A stretch of 64,000 bases of DNA from Ceratopteris richardii. Lineage: Eukaryota; Streptophyta; Polypodiopsida; Polypodiales; Pteridaceae. The notes below the pieces were generated by a model that searched no databases, was not told the origin of the DNA, and worked only from the letters and a program-made list of their open reading frames with translations. The first letter of the stretch is position 1, and every line of letters begins with the position of its first letter. Made by a program: the position numbers and the translations under genes. The stretch spans positions 68,730,955 to 68,794,954 of the forward strand of contig CM035435.1 in NCBI GenBank assembly GCA_020310875.1, given 5' to 3'. Below are positions 1 through 13,593 of this stretch, piece after piece.

Positions 1-370
1 GGGAGCTTTTGGTTGACGTGCTCTCATGTATATATCCTTTGAATGGAAGAACTCTCTTTTCTCTTAAGGCTTTGTGCATATATGTATTTAGTCTTAGAGT
101 GTGAGAGAGTGAGGTGTGTGTGCATGCTAGCATTTCCTATGTGTGTAAGTAGAGTGTTGCAACTTTCTTGTATTTTACATATGTGACTAGGATCCTTGAC
201 TCCCATCTCTCCATGTTTTCAAACATGTGGCATAGCTGCGGGCTGATGGCCAATGGCTTGAACATGTTGGAGGTTGGGGTGGATGAAAGGAGAGTCCTTC
301 TTGAGCCTTGCTTCTTGCTTCCATGCAAGGTGGTGTGGGTCATGGCTCCCAAGGGCATACTACAACAACA
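1..370 (+). repeat. Ty3/gypsy LTR fragment (D family)
   Basis: This is the right part of an LTR that is cut by the window edge. It matches, in inverted orientation, the LTR at 13594-14255: both share the 'gggagctttt ggt' start of the homology, a GT-rich stretch, and a long conserved block around 'ggctgatggccaatggcttg' at about 240-260. It appears to end in ACAACA at 370. No primer-binding site follows it, so it may be a 3' or solo LTR. It is broken and carries no coding sequence. Family assignment rests on the partner copy, which has a tRNA-Asp type primer site next to it. Confidence 0.6.
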
Positions 371-454
371 TACCTTCAAGGTTGAACTTAAACTTCTGAG
401 TACTCGTTTCAGTCTGCAAAAGATCTTCAGTTTGTCGAAATAGAAGATGATAAC

Positions 455-1205
455 TTCACCATAAACTATCACTTACGAACCCTTTACACTATTCATCAAA
501 ACTAACCATATATGATCAAGAAAAATGCACCAAAAGACTCGTAACTATAATTGACATTCATATAGTTATGAAAACAGTTAGATTTCTTCACACAAAGAGA
601 GTTGACTCTATTCTACTCCACAAATATGTTTTCTCTATTAGATAAGATGTGTACAGAATGATATGGCCTTCTTTTGCTCATAACCATAGAAAGTTCTCCT
701 ACTCTGAGTGACTTTCCATCAGCATCTCTCTTAGAACTATCTTTGCTACCTCTCTCACATGTAGGACTTATACTCCGAGTTCTCTACTCTCTCTCTTTCT
801 CCTGTATATGTCTAGCCCAAGCTTTGGCACTCTCTACTACCACACACATTTCTCTGCTCTACTTGCTTTATTTATAACTAGTCTGTATGTACTACATCCT
901 GTATTCGACATAGTTTTATGTCTCTTTCTTTCTTTATTCTCCACTTCATAATCCTCTTCACTTTTCCACTTCCCTCTTCATCAAGTGAGCATTTATATAC
1001 AACTGCTCTATATGCTCCTAAAATCAAGGATTGTGGAATCTCTGAGATTTTGATTGATTCTCTAGTTTACACGATATTACAATTGTGAATTTGTCCATTC
1101 ACATAGGCATGGATTTTCTGAACATTTGTCATCTAGTTCTTGGTCCTTCTTTTTCTTGTTGATGTCTTCTTGTCTTCATTCTAATTAGTGATTGAAGCCC
1201 TAACA
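455..1205 (-). repeat. copia LTR fragment, C type
   Basis: The segment aligns by eye with the right two thirds of the LTR at 8305-9438. Shared blocks include 'agatttcttcacacaa', 'tcataaccatagaaa' versus 'tcatagccatggaaa', and the 'ctaattagtga' end. It lies directly against the gag coding sequence of copia B (starting 1206), so it looks like a solo or truncated LTR that landed in B or replaced B's left end. Direction is taken from C. Bases 371-454 between it and the previous LTR are unassigned. Confidence 0.55.
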
Positions 1206-1391
1206 GTTACCACACATTAGAGGATGTAAGGCATCACAAGAGACCTGGGATGCACTTGAGAAATTCTTCTTTGCTAGCACCAAAGCTACAAAGAATGATT
1301 TATGGAATGAGCTCCAAAACATGAAGAAGAAACCAAAGCAAACAATCACAGAGTTTGTCACTAAAGTTAAAGAGGTTTTAGATCAATTAGC

Positions 1392-2407
1392 TATTGGGAA
1401 AGATGGATGGACAATCCAAGAAATGAGTAGGTACTGCAAATTCTTGCTTTGTACTAGCCCTCTTCCACTTCAAAGTTGAGTTGTAGGCCCTCTTAGCTTT
1501 CCAATGACACTAAATAAAATAGACTACTTCCAAATTCACAATCCATGAAAAACCTTCTATTTTGGTTCACACACCTACTACTGCTAAGCTCAGTGCTCCC
1601 AGCATAGTAGGAATTAGAAAAAATCCTTATAAAGATATTAAATTAGCTTAAAGAGTTAATGATTCCAAGTGGAATCACTTAAAATGATTGTCTATACATA
1701 GAGCAATTAATTTAGCAAGTGTAGCTTTACCCCTGATTTTTTAGGACCTCTGCAAAGAATGACCAATGACCACTTCAACGCGCTTTTCTTCCAATCCACT
1801 AAATGGAATGTCTTCAAAAATTTTCATCATGTATTAGACTTATAGATGATTCCAAGTAGCCATATAACATTGAAAATGGTAGAGAAATGACTGAGATATG
1901 AGCAATACAAAATGATTGTTCTGAGTGATTATGATAGAGAGACCAACAAGTATAAGAGATGATATATTGTATTATAAAACAATGTTATACATGCTCATTG
2001 GCATGATAATCAATGCCTAATGATGGTGAGAAGTGTATGAAGTGAACCTCACTCTCTTGCAATATGATCAACTAAAGGCTCAGAATTGGAGTGATCTACG
2101 TACGAGATTTTACATTCATCTTTTATAGATGCTTCATTCAAAATTTGAATTTGAATTTAACTTTTGGCTCTCACTAAAAAAATTGATCCACTAAGGAGAT
2201 ATTCTCTCTAAAAAGCTTGTATCTTTCCTATCTATCTAACTCCACGAGTTTAGTGGCTTTTACAAATATTTCTTCAAGTCAAACAGACTTTTACAAATGG
2301 TAAAAGGTAAAGAATCCATAGCAATAGTTCTCATGGGTCATCAATCAATTTTATATGAAGTCTTCTCATGTGTAGCAAAGTGTGTAGGCTTGGCACTTGC
2401 ACCAACA
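1392..2407 (-). repeat. 3' LTR of copia A
   Basis: This is the left LTR as drawn. Its plus-strand right end is ...ACCAACA, followed by the reverse complement of a purine tract (gctccctctc). It pairs with 6630-7698. It lacks about 50 bp that the other LTR has near 6760-6810. TTAGC flanks it on the left. Confidence 0.85.
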
Positions 2408-5400
2408 GCTCCCTCTCAAGCCAAACATTTTGGCTTGATCTTCTTCATCTATCTTCTTGTATGTCCTGCAATCCAATCATAGATTTAAACCTGCAAAGTT
2501 TAGTACCATCAAGTGCTTTGGTCAATAAGTTTGCACATTGCATATTAGTTGATACATATGCCAACTGAATTTCCTTGTTCAATAGCTTCTCTCTCACATA
2601 ATGATAGTGGACCTCTATATGCTTGGTCCTAGCATGATAAATAGGATTTGCTGCAAGATGTAAGGAACTTGTATTATCTCCAAAAATCGTTGGAGATATA
2701 GTATGCAATCCCAAATCTGCATATGTTAATCTAATCCATATGGCCTCCTGAGTAGCATTGGCCAATCCTCTATATTCTTCCTCTATTGAAGATAAAGCAA
2801 CAGTAGGTTGCTTCTTGGAAGACCATGATATAGGCTTGTCACCTGCAAAAGATAGATAACCTGAGGTACCAATCTGCATCTGAGTATATCTTGATGTTGA
2901 AATCTGAAGTATAAGGAAAGTATAAACCCTGATTTGAGTGCCCTTAAGGTACTTCAAAATTCTCTTGGTAGCTTCCAAATGAGGTACTCGAGGTTTGTGC
3001 ATAAATTAACTTAAGACACTTACTCCATAAGCAATATCAATCCTTGTCAATGTAGCATAATTTAGGCTTCCTACTATGCTTTGATATCCTGCAATATTTT
3101 CAAGCACATCACCTTCATGAGCACTTAATTTTTGGTTCACCTCCATAAGAGTGCTTGCTACCTTGGCATCCTGCAATTGAAATTTCTTCAACATATCCTG
3201 TACAAACTTTCTTTGAGTAATGTAGATGCCAGAGTATAGACTAACTCAAGTCCAAGAAAATACTTTAGTGACCCTAGATCACTGATTTTGAACTCATGCA
3301 TCATTCGATTCTTGATCTGCTTAATGACATTGGCATCATTACCTATAATTATGATATCATCAACATACACACATAGGTATGTTACCTTTGAATTACTTCT
3401 CTTGACAAACAGAAAAGTATCTGCTTTACTCATGATGAATCCTTGATCCTGAAGGTATGTAGTCAACCTATGGTTCCATGCCCTAGGTGCCTGCTTTAAT
3501 CCATAAAGAGCTTTGTTCAATTTACACACATATGTTACTTTTCTTGGGTCCTCATAGCTAGGAGGTTGAGACATGTACACCTCCTCTAAAATCCGACCAT
3601 TTAGAAATGCATTTTTTACATCCAATTGGTACATGTTCCAATTCTTTGATGCAGTCACACTTACCAATACCCTTATGGTTGGCATTTTGGCCATAGATGA
3701 GAAGGTTTCTTCATAATCAACTCCTTGGGTTTGTGCAAAACCCTTAGCCACAAGTCTAGCCTTGTACCTGCTTATTGATCCATCAAAATTTCTCTTGATC
3801 TTGTAAATCCATCTAGAACCAATTACCTTCATAGACTCCTTCTTTGGCACTAGCTCCCAAGTATCATTCTCTTTCAGTGCTTCAGTTTCTTCATCCATAG
3901 CTTCCTTCCATTCTGTCTTGGTCTTTGCCTCTTCAAGTGACAAATCCTTTGCAAGATAAATAGAATGCTTAGTAACTAAAGAAGTGGCATACCCATATCT
4001 TATTGGCTTCTTGTTCTCCCTTTGTGATCTTCTGACTACTTGGTTGGATGATTCAGGTATATCCTCCAACTTCTTCGTCTTAACTTTGCCTTTGGATTTA
4101 CATGCCTTGAATTCCTCTAAGTTGATGATGTCCTCATCATCTTATTTGATGTCTTCAATCTGGTTTGGCTCCTCCTTTGTGAGGTTTGGAAATTCCTCTT
4201 CCAAGTCATAAGGCAATTTTACTTTCCTACATTCACTTTCAAACCAAGAATCATTCTCATCAAAGACAACATCTCTATGGACCATAAATCCTTTGTTGGA
4301 AGGATTGTAAAACCTGTATCCTTTCTTATTCAAGTCATACCCTATGAAGATGCACTTCTCTACCTTAGGGTCTAGCTTACCTCTGATTTGAGAAGGGATA
4401 TGCACATAAGCAACACATCCAAAGATCTTGCAATGATCAAAACTTGAAGGTCTTCTACCATGTCATGCTTCATATGGGGTCATCCCATCAAGAGATTTTG
4501 ATGGCAACCTATTAACAAGATAAGTGGCAGTAGATACACTTTCTGCCCACAAATAATTAGGTAATTTTTTCTCATTTAGCATTGACCTAGCTGTTTCAAC
4601 AATTAGTTTATTTCTCCTCTCTGCCACCCCATTTTGTTCAGGGGTATATCTTGTTGTAATTTCTCTTTTGATTCCTCTATCGTGCAAGAATGCATCAAAC
4701 TCATTTGAAAAGTACTCACCTCCTCCATCTAACCTTAGTCTTTTTAGGCTTCTTCCTGTTTGGTTCTCAACAAGTGCAAGATACTTCTTAAATCAACTAA
4801 ATACTTCATCTTTGTTCTTCATAAAATATAAGATAGTCCACCTACTGAAATCATCAATGAAAGATACATAATACCTTGGTCCAGAAATTAAGGGATCCTT
4901 ACTTGGTCCCCATACATCTGTATGGACAAGCTCCAAGTAGGCCTCATGCATGTGGCCTTTCTTTGAGAAGGGTAACCTATGGGATTTTCCAAACTAACAA
5001 GCACCACATTTATAGATCATGTGTTGCTTGGATACATTGGGTATCCCAAGCACACATTGATCTCTACATATTTTCTTTAAAGTTTTCTCACCAATATGCC
5101 CTAATCTCTTATGCAAAATTTCAAGCTCTGATAATGTTTGCTCTTTGTAACTATAAAGTGCAATATTCCTTGTATCTTCAAGTTCAAAAGTGAATAATCT
5201 ACCTGTCTTTTCTTCTTTGGCAATTATCTTGAATCCATGTTGAGGATCCTCCATAAATGCTCCATATTTGTTGAACCTGACCTGCAAACTCTTTTCTACA
5301 ATATGTCCAACACTCATCAAATTTATGGTAATTGTAGGTACATATAGACCCTGCTCAACAGATTTCTATTTCCATCAGAGGTTTTAACATTTCCTACCTT

Positions 5401-6616
5401 GATAACTGAGTGCATGGTGTCATCACCTATATGTACCTGATGCTTCCCTTAGGTTCCTCAAGGTCAAAGAGAAGAGCTACATTGCCAGCCACATGATTTG
5501 AACATCCTGAGTCAATGTAGAAGAGATGGTCATCATTCATACCTTGCTTTGAAGTCATATTCATAATCAAAAGGGAATCCTCTTGTTCCTCTATATAATT
5601 GTTCTAGTCTTTCCTTGACTTGTAGCCTCCTTGTTAGTTGTTATTGTAATTGTTGTTGTGGTTGTTATTGTAACCTTGATGATGGTTGAATCTTCCTCTT
5701 GATTTTGTATATCCACCTCTTTGAAAACCTCTACCTCTCTGATTTTTGAAGTTCTTGTAACACTCATCTGTAGTATGATTTGACAAACCACAAATATTAA
5801 ATGGGGAAGAGTTGAAAGATCTCCCCCTACCACCTCCTCTAACCCTACCTCTTGAGTTTCTATCTCTCCCTGCATAGTTGGCTTGAGAGGTTGTACCTTC
5901 ATCCTCAATCTTCTTGCTTTTCCCTTTCTCTTTAGATTTGCCTTTATCTGTGTATAGGACAAAGAGCTATTACCTCTTGATGAATCTCCATTCTTGTTAA
6001 GCTTGGCTTCATGGGTAAAGAGTTGCCCCATGAGTGTGGTAAGATCTGGAATCTGCATGTCCATGTACAAGTCCATGGCAGTTGTGAAGCTCTCCCATTT
6101 GTCATCTGCATTAATACCATTGATCACTTGTCTCACAATTTGATCCTCTCCAATTTCCTCTCCTATGCTTGCCAATTGTTCAGCCACATCCTTGACTTTG
6201 GTCACATACTCTGAGATGCCTTGCTTGGGTTGCTTCCTTTGAGTGGTAATCTCAATCCACAATTGGTTCTTTCTAGCCCTTCTGTTGGAAGAAAAATATG
6301 AAGACAATGTTTCCCAAGTCTCTTGGATGTCTTACAGTTCCTAATGTGTGGAAGAAGAAAATTAGAGATTGAGTTAAGTAAGTATGACCTTGCTAATGCA
6401 TCCTTGGCACACCACATGAATTGAGTCTTTCATGCTCCTCTCTTGTAGGTTGTCCTTTGCTTCTGAAAATGGGCATCTCCTCATCTCTTGAGATGTATCC
6501 ATAGAGACTCCTTCCTTGTAAGTATGTCTTCATCCTCAAATACCATGCTTGATAGTTGTTCCTGTCCAATTTATCAATGAAAGAAGGAAAACCATCTCCC
6601 ATTTTACCTTAGCTAA

Positions 6617-6628
6617 GCTTTGATACCA
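6617..6628 (-). other. primer-binding site of copia A
   Basis: On the minus strand this reads TGGTATCAAAGC, one base from the complement of the plant initiator tRNA-Met 3' end (TGGTATCAGAGC). It lies one base inside the 5' LTR, and gag starts only about 15 bases further on. Confidence 0.75.
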
Positions 6629-6629
6629 T

Positions 6630-7698
6630 TGTTGGGAATGATGGATGGACAATCCAAGAAATGAGTAGGTACTACAAATTCTTGCTTTGTACTAGCCCTC
6701 TTCCACTTTAGAGTTGAGTTGTAGGCCTCTTAGCTTTCCAATGACACTAAATAAGTGTCTATGTACTTTGGAAATGATGTAAGTAGTGATTCATTCAAAA
6801 CAGACTACTTCCAAATTCAAAATCCATGAAAAACCTTATATCTTGGTTCACACACATGTTGCTTGCTAAGCTTAGTGCTCCCACCATAGCAGGGATTAGA
6901 AAAATTCCTTCTAGAGATATTATGTTAGCTTAAAGAGCTAATTATTCCAAGTGAAATCACTTAAAATGATTGACTATACACAGAGAAATCAATTTAGCAA
7001 GTGTAGCTTTACCCCCGATTTTTTAGGACCTCTATAGAGAATGACCAGTGACCACTTCGACGAGCTTTTATTCCAAGCCACTGAATGGAATGTCTTCAAA
7101 AATTGTCAGCATTTAGTAGACTTAGAGATGATTCCAACAAGCCATAGAACATTGAAAATGGTAGAGAAATGACTACAATATGAGCAATACAAAATGATTG
7201 TTCTGAGTGACTATGACAAAGAGACCAACAAGTATAAGAGATGATCTATTGTATTATAAAACAATGTTATACATTATCATTGGCATAATAATCAATGCCT
7301 AATGATGGTGATAAGTGTAGGCTATGAAGTGAGCCTCATGCTCTTGCAATATGATCAACTAAAGGCTCAGAATTGGAGTGATCTATCTTCGAGATTTTAC
7401 ATTCATCTTTTATAGATGCTTCATTCAAAATTTGAATTTGAATTTAACTTTTGGCTCTCACTAAAAAAAGTGATCCACTAATCTAGGAGATATTCTCTCT
7501 AAGAAGCTTGTATCTTTCCTATCTATCTAACTCCATGAGTTTAGTGGCTTTTACAAATATTCCTTTAAGTCAAGCATACTTTTACGAATGGTAAAAGGTA
7601 AAGAATCCATAGCAATGGTTCTCATGGGTAATCAATCAATATCATATGAAGTATTCTCATGTCTAGCCAAGTGTGTAGGCTTGGCACTTGCACCAACA
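6630..7698 (-). repeat. 5' LTR of copia A
   Basis: This LTR pairs with 1392-2407. On the minus strand it begins TGTTGGTGCAAG and ends CCCAACA, followed by the primer site. TTAGC follows it on the right at 7699-7703, matching the left flank of the element. Confidence 0.85.
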
Positions 7699-8304
7699 TT
7701 AGCTTCAATTGGATAACTGATTAAAGAAGAGGCTATCATGAGGCAAATCCTAAATGGAATTAGGAATGACAAGCATTGGCAATCTTTCACAACATCCTAT
7801 GATCTTATCATGGATGTGCAGACACCTAATTTCAACATATTCCTTGGACAAATCTTCAATCAAAAGGCCAACAATAATTTGAAGGAAGGTAAATCTTATC
7901 AAGGTAACTCAAAAAGTTCTCTTTATGAAGGCAAGAAGGGTAAAAGGAGCAAAGGCAAGAAGAAGGAAGATGATGAGGAAGAGATCTCTCAAGCCAACTA
8001 TGTAGGCAAGAGTAAGTGGAAAGGGAAGAAGAAAGGAGCAAAGCATGAAAAAAAAAATGACAAAAGAACCAAACTTGCATCATTTGTAATAAGAGCAACC
8101 ACACTAGTCAAAATTTTTGGCTTGATGGAAGGACTAAAAAAGGACATGGTAGAGGTAGATTTGGAAACACGAGGCAAAGGTGGACATAATTACAATAACA
8201 ACAATAGAAACCACAACAAAAGGCTCTTCAAAAACTACTCAGAGGATCAATCACATGAAGATTCATTACTCTTAATAAATTTGAATCACAAAGAAGGTAA
8301 AGAA

Positions 8305-9438
8305 TGTTGACGTGACGTAAACTGCGGAATTCGCCATGCCACAAGAACTAAGCTAGAGTGATATTAGAATACCTCTATAATCATCAGTAGCTTAGCAACC
8401 TTTCTAAAATTGAAAACTTTATAACTGTATTTAGTGAAATCTGAAAATTCACTTTACAGAAAACTTTTCTTTTTCTTCAGGCTTCAATTCTTATTTGATT
8501 TACTTCAATCTTTACAATTCTTTGTTTGCTTGATGTTAGACATTCTTTCCGCCACTTAGATGTACTAAAATTGTGTTTTAAACTCACCGGAACTCCACCG
8601 GACTGTTATCGGAATGTCACCGTAATTGTACCGTAATATTACCGGAATCAACTGCAATTCTGTTTGTAGTTACTTCAAATGATTGTAAATGAAGTAAGGA
8701 AGTAATACCTGAGCTTCCTTCAATGAATGAACTCTATCTAAAGTTTGAGAAAAACTTCATCAGTTTTGGATGCCTTTACTATTAGACACACTACTGTGTG
8801 TACATGTCCAATTTCACATAAATCTTTTGATCAGTTTGTAGTTGAGACTAGTAGTTTCAAAATAATCTATCACTCATGAAAAACTTTACACTATACTGTG
8901 AGATCTAACTTGTAGAAGTACAGTAAAATGTGCGCTGAGAAAACTGTAACTGTTAACTAACTTTCACAGTAACATGAAAATACTTAGATTTCTTCACACA
9001 AGAAGAATGCGTTCAAATCCTTCTACACAAACATGTGTTTTCTATTAGAGAAGATGTGAACAGAATGGCTTGGCCTCACTTCGCTCATAGCCATGGAAAA
9101 CTCTCCTATGCTGAGTAGTTCTTCCTTACCATCTCTCTTACAGATGAATACCTCACAGTTCAGGTTCTACTTATTCATCTCTACATACGTACGTACTTCT
9201 GTATCTCAACTCTCATGTGCATACATTCTTCTATTCAAAACTCACTTATATACATATTTGTTCCGAGATTCTAAACTTGTAATTTTGGAAGTTTCTAAGT
9301 ACTATATTACAAGTGTGAATTTGTCCCTTCACTAAGGCTTGATTTTCAGAATGCTTTGTTCGTGCTTCTCTTCGTCTTCCTTCATCCTTCATATGTCTTC
9401 ATGTCTTTTATGTCTAATTAGTGAGTGATTCTTCAACA
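8305..9438 (-). repeat. 3' LTR of copia C
   Basis: The 1134-bp segment has matching ends on the plus strand, TGTTGA at the left and TCAACA at the right. It is followed by the minus-strand purine tract and RNase H of C. A truncated copy occurs at 455-1205. AAGAA precedes it at 8300-8304, but the partner duplication cannot be found because the 5' end of C is lost. Confidence 0.8.
8582..8648. repeat. 11-bp tandem repeat inside the C LTR
   Basis: Six degenerate 11-base units run in tandem, each ending in a version of ACCGGA or ACCGTA (for example ctcaccggaa, ccaccggact, ttaccggaat). The repeats sit in the left half of the LTR, which is the R/U5 side for this minus-strand element. They are absent from the truncated copy at 455-1205, which does not reach this part. 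Confidence 0.6.
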
Positions 9439-12400
9439 GCTCCCCCTCAATCACTAATTAGCATCCTCTGATCTTTCATATATTCTTCTTTCTTTTATTC
9501 TTGCCATTTCTTTGAATCTGCTTGTTTTTACTCCATCCAAGCTCTTTTGTCATAATATCTGCAATCTGATATTTTGTAGGAGTGTATACTATTTCAATCT
9601 CCTTCTCTATTACCTTTTCCCTCAGGAAATGATATTGAATCTCTATATGCTTTGTTCTTGCATGAAATACTGGATTTGCTGCAAGATACAATGAACTCAT
9701 ATTGTCTCCATGTATGATAGGTATACCTTGATCAATTCCCGAGCTTTTGAACAAGGTCTGCATCCATATCACTTCTTTAGCTGCTTCCACAAGTCCTTTA
9801 TACTCAGGTTCAGTTGACGATAAAGTCATTGTATGCTGCTTCTTTGAACACCAGCTGACAAGCTTATCTCCTAGGCATATCATATACCCATGTGTTGACC
9901 TTCTGTCATCTTGACTTCCTGCCCAGTCTGAGTCACTGTATGCTCTCAGCTTTATATCTTATGTAAAAGGATAATATAATCCTTCCTTTATGGTTCCTTT
10001 TATATATCTAAGAACTCTTTGTCCTGCAACCCAATGTTGATCCTTCGGACAATGCATAAACTGTGAGAGAACTCCTACTGCATAACTAAGATTAGGTCTT
10101 GTTAGCATAGCATAAATCAAGCTTCCCACTAAAGATTGATATTTCCTCATATCTTTAAACTCTACACCATCATATTTTTTGAGTTTATGATCGACCTCAA
10201 GTGGTGTTGAGGCTTCTCTGCAATTCTCCATGTTAAACTTCTTCAGTAAGTTGAGAAGATACCTTTCTTGCGAAACATATATACCATGATCTCTATATGT
10301 GACTTTCATTCCAAGAAAGTATGATAACTTTCCTAGATCATTGATCTTGAACTCTTTCTTAAGCAATCTCTTTACCTCCTTGATTCCTTTGTCTGAAGTA
10401 CCTGTGATTATAATATCATCTACATAAATACAAATGTAAATGTGAGTAGACTTGCATCTGCCTTTGAACTTTGGTATCCAAGATCATTGAGATACTTCAC
10501 AAGTCTGTAATTGCAAGCTCTTGGAGCTTGCTTTAATCCATAGAGTGCTCTTCTTAATCTACAAACATGATTTGGGTAATTGGAACTTACAAACCCTTCA
10601 GGTTGTTCCATGTAAACTTCATCTGATATATATCCATTTAAAAATGCATTCTTTATATCCAATTGACTTAGCTTCCATCCTTTTGATGCTGCTATAGCAA
10701 TCAATGTCCTTATAGTTGACATCTTTGCCACTGGACTGAATGTCTCATCATAATCTAGGCCATGCCTCTGAACATAACCTTTGACTACCAGTCTAGCTTT
10801 GTATCTGGCTATTTTTCCATCTGCAAACTTCTTAACTTTGTAAACCCATTTATTTCCAATCACTTTCTTACCGTTTGGTTTTGGAACAAGTTCCCAAGTC
10901 TTCTTCTCCTCAAGCGCATTGAACTCTTCCTTCATTGCTTCTTCCCATTGTTTCTTACCTTTTGCTTCACCATAATTTTGAGGTTCTTCATCTTCCTTTA
11001 CTAAATAAGCATAGTTTTTCTGAGTCAAATAAGAAGTATGATAGGAATACCTTGTTTGTTGTTTCCTTAATCTGTTTGACCTTCTTGGTTCATACTCTTC
11101 ATGTGTATCTGAATACACTTCTTCACCAAATCTAGGTGCATCTTCACTTCTCATAACTGCTCCAAACCTGGATGTACTTGCTTGCATATGATCTTCATCT
11201 CCATTCACCTGCATATGTGATTTACCTTTTTCATTTCTTCTTACCTCTGCTTCAAATGTGTCATCATTATGCTCTTTATCTGCATACCAACTCTTTCCTT
11301 CATCAAATGTCACATCTTTGGAAACAATAAACCGTTTGCTTAAAGGACTCCATAGTCTATAACCCATCTGCTTTTCATCATATCCAATGAACACGTATTT
11401 TTCAGCTTTTGGTTCAAGCTTATGTCTAAGCTTTGATGGTACATAAGCATAAACAACTGATCCAAACACTTTGCAATGATCAAGTGTTGGTTTCTTACCC
11501 CACCGAGCTTCATAAGGGGTCATCCCATTTAAAGCTGCACATGGTAATCTGTTTACAAGATATGTGGCTGTATTTACTGCCTCAGCCCAAAGATAATTTG
11601 GACAATTCTTCTCCTTTAACATTGCTCTGGCAAACTCAACTAGAGTTCGGTTTCTCCTTTCTGCTACTCCATTTTGTTGCGGTGTATACCTGCAAGTTAT
11701 TTCTCTTTTGATACGTGCATTCCACATATAATCATTGAATTCTTGAGAAAAATATTCTCCTCCTCCATCAGACCTTAGCCTTTTGAGTTTTTGTCATGTA
11801 AGTCTTTCAGCATATGCATGAAAATGCCTAAAAGCTCCAAACACTTCTGACTTCTCTTTCAAAATGTAAAGAGTTATCCATCTTGTTGCATCATCAATAA
11901 AAAGAACATAATACCTTGAGCCACTCATAGATCCTTCTTTGTTGGTCCCCATACATCTGTATGTATGAGTTCTAGCAAACCATCGTGTTTGTAACCCTTC
12001 TTCTGAAATGGTAACCTGTGTGCTTTTCCCATTTGACAGGCTTCACATTTGTGAATCATATGTTGATTCTTCATATTTGCTAATCCTCTTACGGATTGTT
12101 TTTCCACCATAGTTTTGATTCCTTTTTCATTAAAGTTTCCTAACCTCTTATGCGAGAGGTATAATTCTATAAATACTTCATCACCATGTGTGACCAAGGC
12201 TTGACCAACATTCCCTTGCACTTTAAGAGTAAAAAGTCTACCTTCCTTTTTACCATAGACAATTTGATTGTATCCATTCTCTGGATCTTCAACAAATACT
12301 CCTTCATTTGTAAACCTGACTTGAAAACCTTTTTCTACTATCTGTCCTACGCTGATCAGATTCTTTGCGATTGTTGGAACATACAAAACATTTGTTAGCA

Positions 12401-13574
12401 GGCCAGCTCCATTCTTACACATTATACATTATGTTTTGTGTTATCACTTGTTTGTACTGTATGATTTGAAATACCTCCTTCCAATTCTGATAACAATTCT
12501 ATATTTCTTGAAAAATGATTTGAACAACCAGAGTCAATATAGAACCTTTAGATCTTCATTCTCTGACACACTTATCGAATTCATCATCAATGTTGTATGA
12601 TTGTCGTTCTGTGTATCATTTGCATAGTTGTAGTAGGTAGTGTTGTAAGACTGATTCTGTCCAATCTCTGCATCATATTGGTTCCTCCACTATTGAAGCG
12701 TGGTCGCGCGGAGCATTAGGTGTGGCATGATACCAAGCGGGGGAGTGGATTGGAGAGCCCATGCTCGGGGCATCACCATGTTCCGGAAGCACGAGCCCAT
12801 AAGGGCTCGACCCGAGAAAGGTGATGCAAGAATAAGAACTTCATCCCTGCCGAGGTAACCAGACGTAAAAAAGGGGGGAACCTGCGATCCAACCCAACCA
12901 CAAATGAACAAGATGGGAGGAAATGAATCCCCCACCAAAAAATTGAATGTCCAGTACTTTCGCAGTCATGAGAGAAAAGTAAAGGAATGGGTGGGTAAGG
13001 GGTTAACTCACTCCACTAACCCCTCATAAATTCGAAACAGAACGCTATTCATAGTATGATTCAGGGAGTAGATATTACAAGTTTTAATGCACAACGTGTG
13101 AGGGAATCCAAAGAGTGACTCTGCAATCAAAGAAGATTTTGATTTATGAAGAGCTTTATACCAAATTCATATGGAAATGGCTCTCAAGGCTAATATTCTT
13201 CATCCGAAAATTCTTCTTTTTTGGAGATGAGGAGAGAGAAGGGGTCAGAGAGGGTACTTCACATCCCTCTTCTCAAGGCATACACTAAAAACAGAGGTGA
13301 CAAAGATGGAGAGTGATTCCACTGAGTGTGTGAGTGAAGTGTGCTTATGTGGAATAGTAGAGAGAGAGAGAGAACGGGATTAGGGGGTGTTTTTGTGCTA
13401 CAACTAAATTGAATTGAAACTGCACTATTAAAAACAAGAAATGGGAGCTAAAGATCCAATGGAAGGGTTAAAGTGCCATGCAAGAACTCAAATCCTACAC
13501 AATTGAGCAAAAAAATTGCAACACAATACTTTACCACACGTTCTTGGGCTCTCCAAGTGATGAAAGGCCGATTT

Positions 13575-13592
13575 CCCCGGCAACGGTGCCAA
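13575..13592 (-). other. tRNA-Asp type primer-binding site of D
   Basis: On the minus strand this reads TGGCACCGTTGCCGGGGA, one base from the complement of the plant tRNA-Asp 3' end. It is directly next to the LTR end. The same primer type is seen in K1 and K2, so the three belong to the tRNA-Asp primed Ty3 elements of plants (Tat/Athila-like), a tentative grouping. Confidence 0.7.
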
Positions 13593-13593
13593 A

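Larger units (their letters stand above)
1392..7698 (-). mobile_element. Ty1/copia element A, full length but broken
   Basis: A is a minus-strand copia element with both LTRs (5' at 6630-7698, 3' at 1392-2407), a tRNA-iMet type primer site next to the 5' LTR, and a purine tract rich in G next to the 3' LTR. It is flanked by a perfect 5-bp target duplication TTAGC (1387-1391 and 7699-7703). Reading leftward it has gag (from 6602, starting MGDGFPSFIDKLDR), a CCHC-type region, integrase with the usual VAERRN stretch, reverse transcriptase with a YVDD box and 'LKQAPRAW', and RNase H ending near 2445. The order gag-protease-integrase-RT-RNase H is that of Ty1/copia. It is broken in about eight to ten places. 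The two LTRs differ by several per cent and by one roughly 50-bp length difference, so it is of middle age, younger than its host B. Confidence 0.9.
8305..12690 (-). mobile_element. Ty1/copia element C, 5'-truncated
   Basis: C is a minus-strand copia element inserted in B. It has a 3' LTR (8305-9438), a purine tract reading GAGGGGGAGC next to it, RNase H (about 9480-10366, with CSKKQHTMTLSS and DNMSSLYLA), reverse transcriptase and integrase (about 10400-11727), the pre-integrase region (11925-12422), and the tail of gag fading out near 12690. The integrase part has the typical QNGVAERRN stretch, the integrase tail VFIGYDEKQMGYRLW, and the RT has 'LKQAPRA'. It has about five breaks and its gag and 5' LTR are missing, where Ty3 fragment D now lies. 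The right junction with B is not resolved, so a deletion across C, D and B is likely. Confidence 0.85.
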
